NCBI GenBank assembly: GCA_009779895.1
Contig: WRBB01000007.1
Span: 29,165-93,164 of the forward strand
Direction of reading: 5' to 3'
DNA: 64,000 nucleotides
Source: Lachnospiraceae bacterium
Lineage (GTDB): Bacteria; Bacillota; Clostridia; Lachnospirales; Lachnospiraceae
Position 1 is the first letter of the stretch, and each line of letters opens with the position of its first letter. This document shows, one piece after another, positions 7,290 to 16,259 of this stretch. A model generated the notes under the pieces. That model saw only the letters and a list, made by a program, of their open reading frames with translations. It made no database searches and was not told the origin of the DNA. The position numbers were made by a program, and so were the translations under genes.

Positions 7290-8816
7290 TTACTCCTTTG
7301 CAATTCCCTTGAAATCATTCTTCTCTTCACTGGCGTAAGCAAGCACCAATTCTTGACTGACATCCGCGTTATCTAAAATACCAGTAACCTTGCCCTCATG
7401 CATCACCACAATCCTATCACTCATTCCCAAGACCTCCGGCATATCTGAAGATACCATCAAAATGCACTTACCCTCTGCTGCCAACTTGGAAATATTGCGA
7501 TGAATCTCTGACTTTGCACCCACATCAATACCCCTTGTAGGCTCATCTAAAATCAAAATATCCGGATCCGTTAAAAGCCATTTGGCAATCAAGGATTTTT
7601 GTTGATTACCACCGCTCAAATTCATAATCCTCGTTTCACCACTTGGTGTTTTTACCGTAAGTTTTTTAATATATGCATCAGAATCTTGTTTCATGTTTTT
7701 GACTTTCAACAATCCTATCTTATTTGCATAATCCTTAATGGAACCAGATAAGATATTATCACTTACCGACAACATCGGAAACAGCCCCGTCTTTCGCCTG
7801 TCTTCCGTCAAAAAAGCAAAACCATTTCTAATTGCATCTTTTGCACTTTTATTTTCTATTTCTTTGTTATTTAAATAAATTTTTCCTTTTACTTTATGCC
7901 GTACCCCAAACAACGTTTCCATTACCTCTGAACGACCTGCTCCAACCAAACCGGCAAAACCCAAGATTTCACCTCGACGCAAGACAAAACTTACGTTATC
8001 GAACACCTTGCCATCTGATAACTTCTCTACTTCTAAAACAACTTCACCCAATTCCACGGTCTCTTTGGGATACAACTCATCCAACGCACGGCCTACCATA
8101 AAACGAATCATATCATCTGTTGTTGTATCAGCCACGTCACGATCCGTCACATATTGTCCATCTCTAAAAACAGTTATGCGATCACAAATTTCCTTTATTT
8201 CTTCCAATTTATGAGAAATAAAAACTACGCTTCTACCCTCTGCTTTCAGTTGGCGAATAATTTTAAATAACTGCGCCTTTTCTTTATCTGTCAAAGATGA
8301 CGTGGGTTCGTCCATAATAATTAACTTGGCATCGTAAGAAATCGCTTTCGCAATTTCCACCATTTGCATCTTCGCCACCGTCAACTTCTTGATTTGCATG
8401 GTTGGGTCTACAGAAAGACCAATACGATCCAATACTTCTGTGGTCATTGTAGCCATTTTTTTATGATTCACAAGGCCCAATGCATTTTTCGGTTCTCTAC
8501 CAAGCCAAATGTTTTCCATGATACTTCTTTCACGAACCGGTGTCAGTTCTTGATGTATCATAGAAATACCCCGCTCAATGGATTTCAAAATACTATTATC
8601 CTGAAACACCTGGCCATCAAACCAGATTTCACCGCCGCTTGGTTGGTACATACCAATGATACATTTCATTAGGGTAGATTTGCCAGCACCATTCTCACCC
8701 AACACACAATGCACTTCACCCTTGTTAATTGTCAAATGAATTTTATCTAAAGCTTTTACGCCGGGAAACTCCTTTGACATGTCCGTTATCTTTAGTAAAA
8801 CCTCTCCATTTGCCAT
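7290..8816 (-). CDS. CUT2 sugar ABC transporter double ATPase, system A
   Basis: A 508-residue RbsA/MglA-type protein made of two fused ABC domains. Domain 1 has a full Walker A (GENGAGKST, residues 40-48) and Walker B (LIIMDEPTSS). Domain 2 has the usual altered P-loop (GLVGAGRSE), signature LSGGNQQK and an intact Walker B (ILILDEPTRGIDVGAK). It drives the permease encoded just downstream. The ribosome site AAGGTT is modest and the gene is separated from the binding-protein gene by a hairpin. Confidence 0.94.
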   Translation of the reverse strand: MANGEVLLKITDMSKEFPGVKALDKIHLTINKGEVHCVLGENGAGKSTLMKCIIGMYQPSGGEIWFDGQVFQDNSILKSIERGISMIHQELTPVRERSIMENIWLGREPKNALGLVNHKKMATMTTEVLDRIGLSVDPTMQIKKLTVAKMQMVEIAKAISYDAKLIIMDEPTSSLTDKEKAQLFKIIRQLKAEGRSVVFISHKLEEIKEICDRITVFRDGQYVTDRDVADTTTDDMIRFMVGRALDELYPKETVELGEVVLEVEKLSDGKVFDNVSFVLRRGEILGFAGLVGAGRSEVMETLFGVRHKVKGKIYLNNKEIENKSAKDAIRNGFAFLTEDRRKTGLFPMLSVSDNILSGSIKDYANKIGLLKVKNMKQDSDAYIKKLTVKTPSGETRIMNLSGGNQQKSLIAKWLLTDPDILILDEPTRGIDVGAKSEIHRNISKLAAEGKCILMVSSDMPEVLGMSDRIVVMHEGKVTGILDNADVSQELVLAYASEEKNDFKGIAKE

Positions 8817-8840
8817 AACCTTTCTCTCTTTCTTTATCCT

Positions 8841-8893
8841 AAAAATCCTCCCAAAATTTCCAAGCTGTTTTATGTCTTTTCGAGAGGATTTTT
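8841..8893 (-). repeat. Hairpin between binding-protein and ATPase genes, system A
   Basis: AAAAATCCTC (8841-8850) pairs perfectly with GAGGATTTTT (8884-8893) across a 33-base loop, right after the binding-protein stop codon. Such stem-loops commonly protect the upstream message or stop part of the transcripts. Confidence 0.5.
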
Positions 8894-8902
8894 CTTATAT
8901 TT

Positions 8903-9865
8903 CTATCTGAACTCGTCGATATTTTCTTGTGTTACCAATCGAAAATCAACCCATCTTACACTTTCTGGTGGCGCATTTCCTTCAAACACTTCAATCAAAA
9001 TCTCCATGGCACCACGCCCTTGTCCCACTGCATCTTGAAATACCGTTGCAACCAAACCGCCATCCGCAACCGCATCCAAAGCATCCGGTGTTGCATCCAA
9101 GCCGATAATTAAAATATCTTCACGATTGTTGCTTCTTGTGGCCTGCAAAGCACCAAGTGCCATCTCATCATTGTTGGCAACAATTGCATTTAACGTATCA
9201 CCAAAAGTAGAAATCCAGTTTTCAGCCAATGTAATTGCCAAATCTCTTTGCCACTGCGCTGTCTCCACTGCCAAAATCTCAATATCAGGGTATTCTTCTT
9301 CTATCACTTGCTGAACACCCTCTGTACGACTTACAGCACCTTCATTTCCCAAAATACCCATAGCAACCGCAATACCACCTTGCCCCTCAAGTAACTCACC
9401 GATAAATTCCATTTGCATGATACCACCGGTAATCTCATTGGAACCTACATAATATACACCCGCAGGCATATTGTCTTCTTCACCGGCAAAGGGATTTCTA
9501 TTGATAAAAACAAGAGGAATGCCCGCCTCTGTTGCTGCTCTTACAATCGGATCCATACCACTGGTATCCACAGGGATTACCACCAAAGCATCTACCCCGT
9601 TTTGAATCAAGGTATTCACCGCATCTTGCTGTGTCAACAAATCCTCTCTTGCATTTTCCACACGCACTTCAAAGCCTTTTTCTTCTGCCGCTTCCTGCGC
9701 TGCATTTAAAATAAAGGTTTGAAATGTATCATTTAAATTGTTAATCACATAACCAATCACCTTATCCTCACCTGCTCCCGAACCGCCGCCTGCACATCCA
9801 ATCAAGGATAATGCCATAACACCAGCCAATACTACCCCAAATAATGTTCGTAAACTTTTTCTCAT
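8903..9865 (-). CDS. Sugar-binding lipoprotein of ABC transporter, system A
   Basis: Start at ATG 9865, preceded by AAAGGAGTAG. A 320-residue periplasmic-binding-protein type I fold (RbsB-like) with a lipoprotein signal ending LSLIGC (Cys24) and a Gly/Ser linker. Sequence runs VIGYVINNLNDTFQTFI, DALVVIPVDTSGMDP, GGIMQMEFIGEL and ANNDEMALGALQA are standard family positions. It captures the sugar outside the membrane for the permease encoded downstream. First gene of the system A operon, with a consensus promoter and LacI-type operator sequences in front. Confidence 0.92.
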   Translation of the reverse strand: MRKSLRTLFGVVLAGVMALSLIGCAGGGSGAGEDKVIGYVINNLNDTFQTFILNAAQEAAEEKGFEVRVENAREDLLTQQDAVNTLIQNGVDALVVIPVDTSGMDPIVRAATEAGIPLVFINRNPFAGEEDNMPAGVYYVGSNEITGGIMQMEFIGELLEGQGGIAVAMGILGNEGAVSRTEGVQQVIEEEYPDIEILAVETAQWQRDLAITLAENWISTFGDTLNAIVANNDEMALGALQATRSNNREDILIIGLDATPDALDAVADGGLVATVFQDAVGQGRGAMEILIEVFEGNAPPESVRWVDFRLVTQENIDEFR

Positions 9866-9893
9866 TTTAATACTACTCCTTTCGTTATACATC

Positions 9894-9911
9894 TGTGCAT
9901 ATTATGCGCAT
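9894..9911. promoter_or_regulatory. Operator candidate O1, system A
   Basis: TGTGCATATTATGCGCAT is an imperfect palindrome downstream of the operon's -10 box. Read on the minus strand it contains TGCGCATAATAT, the same 12 bases found in O2 at 10032-10059. Position and repeat suggest binding by the divergent LacI-family protein. Confidence 0.55.
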
Positions 9912-9949
9912 GATTTTTAAAAATACATGCATAATTTTCTTCTAAACAC

Positions 9950-9978
9950 ATAATAGCAATCCTTTTTTCGAATGTCAA
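9950..9978 (-). promoter_or_regulatory. Promoter of the system A operon
   Basis: On the minus strand TTGACA (9978-9973) and TATTAT (9955-9950) are 17 bases apart, a near-consensus housekeeping promoter placed about 85 bases before the binding-protein gene and upstream of O1. Confidence 0.75.
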
Positions 9979-10031
9979 ATATAAAGTTTCACCTGTTTTT
10001 TAAGCATATTGCACAGATTGTAGTTGATTTA

Positions 10032-10059
10032 TTGCGCATAATATAATTTTTATGCGCAA
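10032..10059. promoter_or_regulatory. Operator candidate O2, system A
   Basis: Perfect 9-bp arms TTGCGCATA (10032-10040) and TATGCGCAA (10051-10059), 10 bases apart, between the divergent promoters. Shares TGCGCATAATAT with O1; two such sites about 140 bases apart would allow looping. Confidence 0.6.
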
Positions 10060-10096
10060 ATATTGTTAAATTTTAATCAATTTTATGCACATTTCA

Positions 10097-10125
10097 TTGA
10101 CTTATTACCCGACATGCTTTATGCT
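10097..10125 (+). promoter_or_regulatory. Promoter of the LacI-family gene
   Basis: TTGACT (10097-10102) and TATGCT (10120-10125) are 17 bases apart; a second possible -10, TATAAT, follows at 10127-10132. A TTATGCACAT half-site lies just upstream, consistent with self-control. Confidence 0.55.
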
Positions 10126-10159
10126 ATATAATAGAATCTCATTTGGGAGGTATGATTTC

Positions 10160-11191
10160 ATGATAACAACGCAGGAACTTGCAAAACTAGCCGGTGTCAG
10201 CCAATCAACCGTGTCGAGAAGTTTAAACAACTCGCCGCGCATTTCCGCTACCACCAGAGAAAAAATACAAACACTAGCGAAACAACACGGCTACAACAAC
10301 AAAAAAAAGATGCGCTTTTCTGCACATCCAAATAATAACAATCGCAACGGCGGCATCGCCATTGTCATTGGTGCCGACCATATGCGGGCACCTTTAGAAT
10401 TGTACTTAGAATACCTAACCAATGAAGTCATTCATCAAATTAACCACCATCAGTATTATGCTACTATTTTACCCTTTGATGCAAGCAACGAGTCCTTACA
10501 ACACATTCAAGCCACCATTGACAACGGAGACATCAAAGGAGTCGTTATCATCTACCACGATTATCAAACGGCATTAGAAAAGTACCTGACTGCGATTCAT
10601 ATACCGCATATATACACCCAGTATTTCTCACGAACGATGAAAAAAAATCTAAACATCATAGACGTTGACCACTTTACCGGCGGCGCACTTGCTACAAACC
10701 ATCTTATTTCACTGGGGCATAAACGCATCTGCACTCTAACAAACAGCGGCAGTGACTTCGACGAACGAACAGACGGGTATCTGTCTGCCTTAAAAAAACA
10801 TGGTCTGCCCATCCACCCCGAGTGGATTATCCATACCGGAAACACTTATGAAAACGGTTATAATACCATCACCAAACATTGGGACGCCTTACAAAATTGC
10901 ACTGCTTTTTTTGCACAAACCGACCTGGTTGGAATCGCTGTGATTAATTTTTTAAAAGACCAAGGATTTTCGGTTCCTGCGCAATATTCCGTCATTGGCT
11001 TTGACGGTATTTCAGAGGGCGCTTATTGCCGTCCTGAACTCACCACTATTTTACAACCCACCTTTGCCATTGCCGAAACCAGCCTAAAACGACTGACTTA
11101 TTTAATCGAACACCAAGACAACGGCGCTTCACATTCTTTTGTGCCACCTCAGCTTTTTGTACGAAAGTCTACAGCAAAGGCCGTAGAATAG
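10160..11191 (+). CDS. LacI-family repressor of the inositol-type operon
   Basis: Start at ATG 10160, nine bases after GGGAGG; upstream in-frame codons to 10085 overlap the promoter. A 343-residue protein with the LacI helix-turn-helix at the N-terminus (TTQELAKLAGVSQSTVSRSLNN) followed by a periplasmic-binding-like effector domain (FDERTDGYLSALKKHG, FAQTDLVGIAVINFL, VIGFDGISEGAY). It is divergent from system A, and the shared intergenic region carries two related palindromes, so it most likely represses that operon until its sugar binds. Its last 23 bases overlap the end of the convergent histidine kinase gene. Confidence 0.9.
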   Translation: MITTQELAKLAGVSQSTVSRSLNNSPRISATTREKIQTLAKQHGYNNKKKMRFSAHPNNNNRNGGIAIVIGADHMRAPLELYLEYLTNEVIHQINHHQYYATILPFDASNESLQHIQATIDNGDIKGVVIIYHDYQTALEKYLTAIHIPHIYTQYFSRTMKKNLNIIDVDHFTGGALATNHLISLGHKRICTLTNSGSDFDERTDGYLSALKKHGLPIHPEWIIHTGNTYENGYNTITKHWDALQNCTAFFAQTDLVGIAVINFLKDQGFSVPAQYSVIGFDGISEGAYCRPELTTILQPTFAIAETSLKRLTYLIEHQDNGASHSFVPPQLFVRKSTAKAVE

Positions 11192-13739
11192 CATCTAATC
11201 TGGCAATATCAAGGGGTTTCGCAAGAAACCCTTGAAAACCGTGACGATAAAACATTTCTTCCGTTTCTTTTGTTGCATCTCCCGTCAAGGCAATCATCGG
11301 TATTTCCTTGGCATATAAACTACCTAGTCCACGGATTTTTTCTGCCGTCTCCAAACCATCCATTCCTGGCATATTATAATCCATAAAAATCATAGCATAC
11401 ATGAACTTTTCCTCTTGCATTCGCACAACAGCTTCTTGCCCACTCGTCACACAATCGACTTTGATGTTTTTATGACGACCAATTAAAACCCGTGCCATAT
11501 CAAGATTTGTCTGATTATCATCTACCACCAACATTCTCATATCAGTGCTACCCGGTACAGACTTTTTCACTTCTTGCAATTCATCTCGCACCCACTTTCT
11601 CAATATGCCATCCAATTCTGCAATATCAATGGGTTTGGCCAAAAAACCTTGAAAGCCATGCTTACAAAACATTTCTTTGTTTCCGCTAATCGCATTTGCC
11701 GTCAAAGCAATCACCGGTATTTCCTCGGCATATGAACTACCCAGCCCACGAATCTCTTTCATCACCTCTATACCATCCATCTCCGGCATCATATAATCCA
11801 TAAAAACCGCAGCATAGATTGGCTTAGCGTTTTTTATTCGCACGATGGCCTCTTGCCCGGTCGTCACACAATCGACCTGCAATTTATAACGTTCTAGCAA
11901 ACCTTTTGCAACGTCTAAATTCGTTCTAAAATCATCTACCACAAGCACGTTTGCATAACTTAAATCAATCGGTTGTAACTTACCGGCATCATCTCTTTTT
12001 TCTTCTATATACTGAAATTTTTGTAGTTTCTCAACAAGCGTAGCACCCAACGTTACATCATTTACAAAACCTTGTTTAATACGAACACGAAAGGCACTTC
12101 CCTTACCATATTCACTCTCAACCTCTATGCTACCATCCATCAGCTCTACCAATCGTTTGGTAATAGACAAACCCAAACCGGTTCCCTCAATTCTACGATT
12201 CGCCTTGGTATCCACTTGGCTGTAATCCGTAAATAATTTCGCCATATCAGATTCACGGATACCAATTCCCGTATCACACACCGCAATATCCAACCAAACT
12301 TGATTGCGCCCTGCCATTTCCGCCCGAATACATAGAGACACCATTCCTTTGCGGGTATATTTTAAAGCATTGCTCAATAAATTGTTTAAAATCTGTTTCA
12401 CTCGCAAATCATCACCATGTAATGTAGCAAATAAAGATGCTTCTATATCCAACGCAAAAGTAATGGGTTTTTCGCCAATCCGAAGAACATTTAAGGTAAT
12501 TGCATCATTGATTAAGCTCGCTGTATCATAATCCACCGGCGTAAGCTCCAATTTGCCCGATTCTATTTTGGAAATATCTAAAATACCATTCACAATACTA
12601 AGTAAGGTAAGCCCTGCCGTCCTGATTTTCTTAACATAATCAGAATGATCTTTGACCGTATCCTCCATTAGCATCAAATCCGTCAAACCAACTACGACAT
12701 TTAAAGGCGTTCTCATTTCATGGCTCATATTAGCCAAAAAACGACTCTTGGTAAGGGATGCCTCTTCTGCTACCTTACGCAAACGATCCACTTCGTCATA
12801 GGGCTTTTTAATGATAATCGCTGCAATCAACGAGGTAATCACACCCAAAACCAAGGCAATTGCACCAATCAAAGTCATACCACCCGGCACCTCCCGCAGC
12901 GGGCTTTCCGCTTTTGGTGTCACAACACCCAAAAACCAACCCTCATTAGATGCTGTAATCGGGCGAAAGGCCACAAAACGCGGTTCCCCGCCGATGCTAT
13001 AATGCCCAATCCCCCGCTCACCGGCCAAACCACGCAACCGCACCTCAGCTGCTCCTTCATAGGCACTATCCACCTTAGACAATTCAATCAGGTTCATTCG
13101 TGTATCTACCCAATCCCGATGATAATTTACAATCATAACCCCCTCTGCATCATCCACAAAAACATGACCGGATTCATAAATGCGAAACCCATCCATCAGA
13201 TCATTGAAATAATGGCCGGAAATCGCCACCGCCAAAACAAAACCATCACGCATAGGTGCTGACACATACATCACAAGCGGGCTATAGGCAACACGTTTTG
13301 TGGTTGAAATGCCTTGATTTCCCGCAAATGCCGACTCCATAAAAGATTCTCTATACAAGCGCTCCGGCAATATAATATCACCAAAGGATGCAACCAAAGC
13401 CGATTCACTATAAATAGCCAAACTAATAAACACAGGGTAGGCTTCATAAAAATAAGCCAATACCGCTTCCATATCTTCACCGACTTGATACACCAAATCA
13501 ACATCTCGCGCCGCATCAGCAGTCATCATTTTTAAAATACGTATTTCTGCCGATAGATATTTATCAGCCATATCCGCAACTGCCAATAAGTCATGCTCAA
13601 TTGAAGTGCTTAAATTATTTCTTAAAAAGCGCGTTCCCATGGCGAGACTAAACACAATAATCACAACGGTAATCGCTATAATTGCTGCAACAATGCGAAG
13701 ATACATCGCCTTATGGGCTTCGTTTCTACGTTTCAACAT
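11169..13739 (-). CDS. Hybrid sensor histidine kinase with two receiver domains
   Basis: An 856-residue membrane kinase: helix 1 at about 16-35, an extracellular dCache-like sensor at about 36-285, helix 2 at 288-310, HisKA with phospho-His340 in ANMSHEMRTPLN, an HATPase domain (DTGIGIRESD, GTGLGLSI), then two receiver domains, each with an acidic phosphorylation site (FMDYMMPEMDG and FMDYNMPGMDG). No output domain and no partner regulator nearby, so phosphate must pass to a distant protein. Its start overlaps the end of the malic enzyme gene by 14 bases, implying coupled translation. The receivers look like a tandem duplication. Signal unknown; a carboxylate such as malate is a guess from context. 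Confidence 0.9.
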   Translation of the reverse strand: MLKRRNEAHKAMYLRIVAAIIAITVVIIVFSLAMGTRFLRNNLSTSIEHDLLAVADMADKYLSAEIRILKMMTADAARDVDLVYQVGEDMEAVLAYFYEAYPVFISLAIYSESALVASFGDIILPERLYRESFMESAFAGNQGISTTKRVAYSPLVMYVSAPMRDGFVLAVAISGHYFNDLMDGFRIYESGHVFVDDAEGVMIVNYHRDWVDTRMNLIELSKVDSAYEGAAEVRLRGLAGERGIGHYSIGGEPRFVAFRPITASNEGWFLGVVTPKAESPLREVPGGMTLIGAIALVLGVITSLIAAIIIKKPYDEVDRLRKVAEEASLTKSRFLANMSHEMRTPLNVVVGLTDLMLMEDTVKDHSDYVKKIRTAGLTLLSIVNGILDISKIESGKLELTPVDYDTASLINDAITLNVLRIGEKPITFALDIEASLFATLHGDDLRVKQILNNLLSNALKYTRKGMVSLCIRAEMAGRNQVWLDIAVCDTGIGIRESDMAKLFTDYSQVDTKANRRIEGTGLGLSITKRLVELMDGSIEVESEYGKGSAFRVRIKQGFVNDVTLGATLVEKLQKFQYIEEKRDDAGKLQPIDLSYANVLVVDDFRTNLDVAKGLLERYKLQVDCVTTGQEAIVRIKNAKPIYAAVFMDYMMPEMDGIEVMKEIRGLGSSYAEEIPVIALTANAISGNKEMFCKHGFQGFLAKPIDIAELDGILRKWVRDELQEVKKSVPGSTDMRMLVVDDNQTNLDMARVLIGRHKNIKVDCVTSGQEAVVRMQEEKFMYAMIFMDYNMPGMDGLETAEKIRGLGSLYAKEIPMIALTGDATKETEEMFYRHGFQGFLAKPLDIARLDAILRPLL

Positions 13740-14916
13740 CCGTCTCCCTCCTTGCCTCCTTTATCGCTTTGGCAGCACATGCTACCGCCTCCGCCACTTT
13801 TGGAACCACTGCTTGATCCAAAGCACTTGGAATAATATAATCAACGGACAACTCTTCTTCTGTAACTTGGGCAGCGATTGCATAAGCTGCTGCCAACAAC
13901 ATTTCTTCATGAATCACACGAGCACGCACATCAAAAGCACCCCGAAAAATACCGGGGAATGCCAAAACATTATTAATTTGATTGGGAAAGTCGCTGCGTC
14001 CTGTACCTACAATAAAAGCTCCATGAGAAATTGCCGCTTCCGGCATAATCTCCGGCACGGGATTGGCCATCGGAAATAAAATCGGTTTCTCATTCATGGA
14101 ACGAATCATCTCTCCTGTCACAATCCCCGGTGCAGATACACCAATGAAAACATCCGCCCCTTTCATCGCCTCTGCCAAACCACCTTGCAGTTTATTCACA
14201 TTAGTAAGCTTTGCCATTGCAGCATGAATCGGACGCAAAGCATCATCACCCGCACAAAGAATCCCATAGCGGTCACATAAAATAATATCTTTCAAACCAA
14301 GGGATAATAATAATTTTGTAATCCCAATCCCCGCGGCGCCTGCTCCATTAATCACCACACTTGCCTCTTTTGGACTTTTACCTGCAAGTTTTAAAGCATT
14401 CAATAAAGCCGCCAATACTACCACCGCCGTCCCATGCTGATCATCATGGAAAATCGGAATATCACAGCACCCTTGCAATCGTTCCTCTATTTCAAAGCAA
14501 CGTGGTGCTGCAATGTCTTCTAAGTTAATACCGCCAAAACTGCCTGCCAATAATCGAACTGTATTTACAATCTCATCTACACTTTGCGAACGAATACAAA
14601 GGGGAATCGCATCTACACCGGCAAAAGCCTTAAACAAAGCACATTTACCCTCCATAACCGGCATACCCGCCTCTGGCCCAATATCACCCAAGCCCAAGAC
14701 TGCCGAACCATCCGTAATTACCGCCACCAAATTGCCGCGCCGTGTCAATTCATAACTTTTATTGATGTCTTTTTGTATCTCTAAACAAGGTGCCGCAACA
14801 CCCGGCGTATAAGACAATGACAAATCATCACGGGTTTTTAAAGGAACCCGACAAATCACCTCTATTTTTCCTTGCCACTCTTGATGTTTTTTCAGCGATT
14901 CGGTTGCGTAATCCAT
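13726..14916 (-). CDS. Malic enzyme, short NAD(P)-dependent form
   Basis: Start at ATG 14916, after AAGGGGGTT; the frame extends to 14988 without support. A 396-residue enzyme with the malic N-terminal domain (catalytic Tyr36 in SLSYTPGVA, Lys in MEGKCALFKAF, metal ligands in EDIAAPRCFEIE and FHDDQHGTA) and the NAD(P)-binding domain (VINGAGAAGIGI). It converts malate to pyruvate and CO2 in the cytoplasm. It lacks the phosphotransacetylase-like tail of long bacterial forms. Cotranscribed with, and overlapping, the hybrid kinase gene downstream. Confidence 0.94.
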   Translation of the reverse strand: MDYATESLKKHQEWQGKIEVICRVPLKTRDDLSLSYTPGVAAPCLEIQKDINKSYELTRRGNLVAVITDGSAVLGLGDIGPEAGMPVMEGKCALFKAFAGVDAIPLCIRSQSVDEIVNTVRLLAGSFGGINLEDIAAPRCFEIEERLQGCCDIPIFHDDQHGTAVVVLAALLNALKLAGKSPKEASVVINGAGAAGIGITKLLLSLGLKDIILCDRYGILCAGDDALRPIHAAMAKLTNVNKLQGGLAEAMKGADVFIGVSAPGIVTGEMIRSMNEKPILFPMANPVPEIMPEAAISHGAFIVGTGRSDFPNQINNVLAFPGIFRGAFDVRARVIHEEMLLAAAYAIAAQVTEEELSVDYIIPSALDQAVVPKVAEAVACAAKAIKEARRETDVET

Positions 14917-15023
14917 TCTAAAAACCCCCTTGATTTCTTTGCATTCCTTAGTCTCATTACTACTATTATATAAAAATATCATATTCATATTTTAATGTCA
15001 AAACGAAACAGCGAAAAAAAGCC

Positions 15024-15053
15024 TTGGAATATAAAACGTGCTTCTGATATGAT
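15024..15053 (+). promoter_or_regulatory. Possible promoter of the PfkB kinase gene
   Basis: TTGGAA (15024-15029) and TATGAT (15048-15053) are 18 bases apart; a TATAAT follows at 15055-15060. On the other strand a TTGACA (15001-14996) could serve the malic enzyme gene. Confidence 0.4.
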
Positions 15054-15087
15054 ATATAATAACAATTACCCGAAAAGGAGGTTTCGA

Positions 15088-16098
15088 ATGAATCATCATA
15101 AATATAGAAATACCAAAGGTATTGTAGCAGTGGGATGTATCGTTACCGATGTTTGCTATACCATAGATAAATACCCACGCAAAGGAAATCTCACAAAAAT
15201 ATATAAGCCTTTTCTTTCCACCGGAGGGCTTAGTAATATCGTCATTGATTTGGCCAGACTGGATAAAAATCTACCCATTACTGTAGGCGGAGTCATCGGC
15301 ACAGATGAACATGGCGATTTTATTTTAGAAAAACTGGGACAGTATCCGAATGTTAATCTAAACAATATCATTCGTCGTGGCCGAACTTCCACAAGCTATG
15401 TTATGACAGAGGCTTGCAGCAAAGAACGAACCTTTTTCTATGACAGTGTCGGCAACGATGAACTTAGCCCAAAGGACATTGATTTTTCAGCTTTAAAAGG
15501 AGATTTTTTCATATTGGAATACCTATTGTCTTTGGATGCTTTGGATGCTTTTGATACCGAATATGGCACCAAAAGTGCTTATGTCCTGAACCAAGCCCAA
15601 AAAGCCGGTATGAAAACTTTTGTTGATGTGATTTCCGAGGAAAAAAAAGAACGCTATAAAACAGCAGTGATACCCACTTTAAAATACGTAGACTATTTTA
15701 CTTGCAATGAAATCGAAGCCGGCTCCATTGTTGGCACAAAGCACCATGATGATGCCGGTATTGATGACAATAACATGTTTGCTACTTTAGAAAAAATCCG
15801 AACGTTTGGAGTGAGTGAGTGGATTGTGATACACGCACCATCCTGTGCCTTTGGTCTAAACTGCAAAACAGGCGAAACCTTTAAAAAACCATCGGCTTCT
15901 CTGCCAAAAGATTACATCAAAGGTACCATCGGCGCAGGGGATGCCTTTGCTGCAGGTGTGGTTTATGCTGCATACAAAGGACTTGACTTGGAAACAGCTA
16001 TGATAGCCGGCATTCAATGTGCCGCCCGTGCGCTTGGGCAAATCGACAACAACCTAGGTGTGATTCCTTTTGAACAGATGATGGTTGAGCAACTTTAA
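15088..16098 (+). CDS. PfkB-family carbohydrate kinase
   Basis: ATG 15088 follows AAAGGAGG at a good distance; the 31 residues possible upstream lack a start signal. The 336-residue product is a ribokinase-fold enzyme: N-terminal IVAVGCIVTDVCYTIDKYPRKG, the sugar-site STGGLSNIVIDLARL segment, and the C-terminal GTIGAGDAFAAGV motif whose Asp is the catalytic base. It phosphorylates a sugar or nucleoside with ATP. It stands alone between divergent and downstream units, so its substrate cannot be inferred from neighbours. Confidence 0.88.
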   Translation: MNHHKYRNTKGIVAVGCIVTDVCYTIDKYPRKGNLTKIYKPFLSTGGLSNIVIDLARLDKNLPITVGGVIGTDEHGDFILEKLGQYPNVNLNNIIRRGRTSTSYVMTEACSKERTFFYDSVGNDELSPKDIDFSALKGDFFILEYLLSLDALDAFDTEYGTKSAYVLNQAQKAGMKTFVDVISEEKKERYKTAVIPTLKYVDYFTCNEIEAGSIVGTKHHDDAGIDDNNMFATLEKIRTFGVSEWIVIHAPSCAFGLNCKTGETFKKPSASLPKDYIKGTIGAGDAFAAGVVYAAYKGLDLETAMIAGIQCAARALGQIDNNLGVIPFEQMMVEQL

Positions 16099-16105
16099 AC
16101 ATCAT

Positions 16106-16149
16106 TGCAACAGGCAAAGTCACTTTGTACAGTTTCTTGCATTTTTTTT
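16106..16149 (+). terminator. Intrinsic terminator after the PfkB kinase gene
   Basis: TGCAA/TTGCA outer arms (16106-16110, 16137-16141) and a CAAAG-TCA-CTTTG inner stem are followed by eight T residues (16142-16149). Confidence 0.55.
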
Positions 16150-16163
16150 AGTTACTGCTCACA

Positions 16164-16192
16164 TTGTATCATTCCTTTGACTTCGTTATACT
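16164..16192 (+). promoter_or_regulatory. Promoter of the MsmK-type ATPase gene
   Basis: TTGTAT (16164-16169) and TATACT (16187-16192) with a 17-base spacer, about 65 bases before the start codon. Confidence 0.6.
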
Positions 16193-16259
16193 TTTACCTA
16201 GGGTTACATAACCTCAGATTACTGATACTAGCAAATAAATTTAAGGAGACTATATTAAA

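Noticed and set aside
12720..13262. 180-codon plus-strand open frame
   Set aside because: Antisense to the sensor part of the hybrid kinase; composition typical of a shadow frame.
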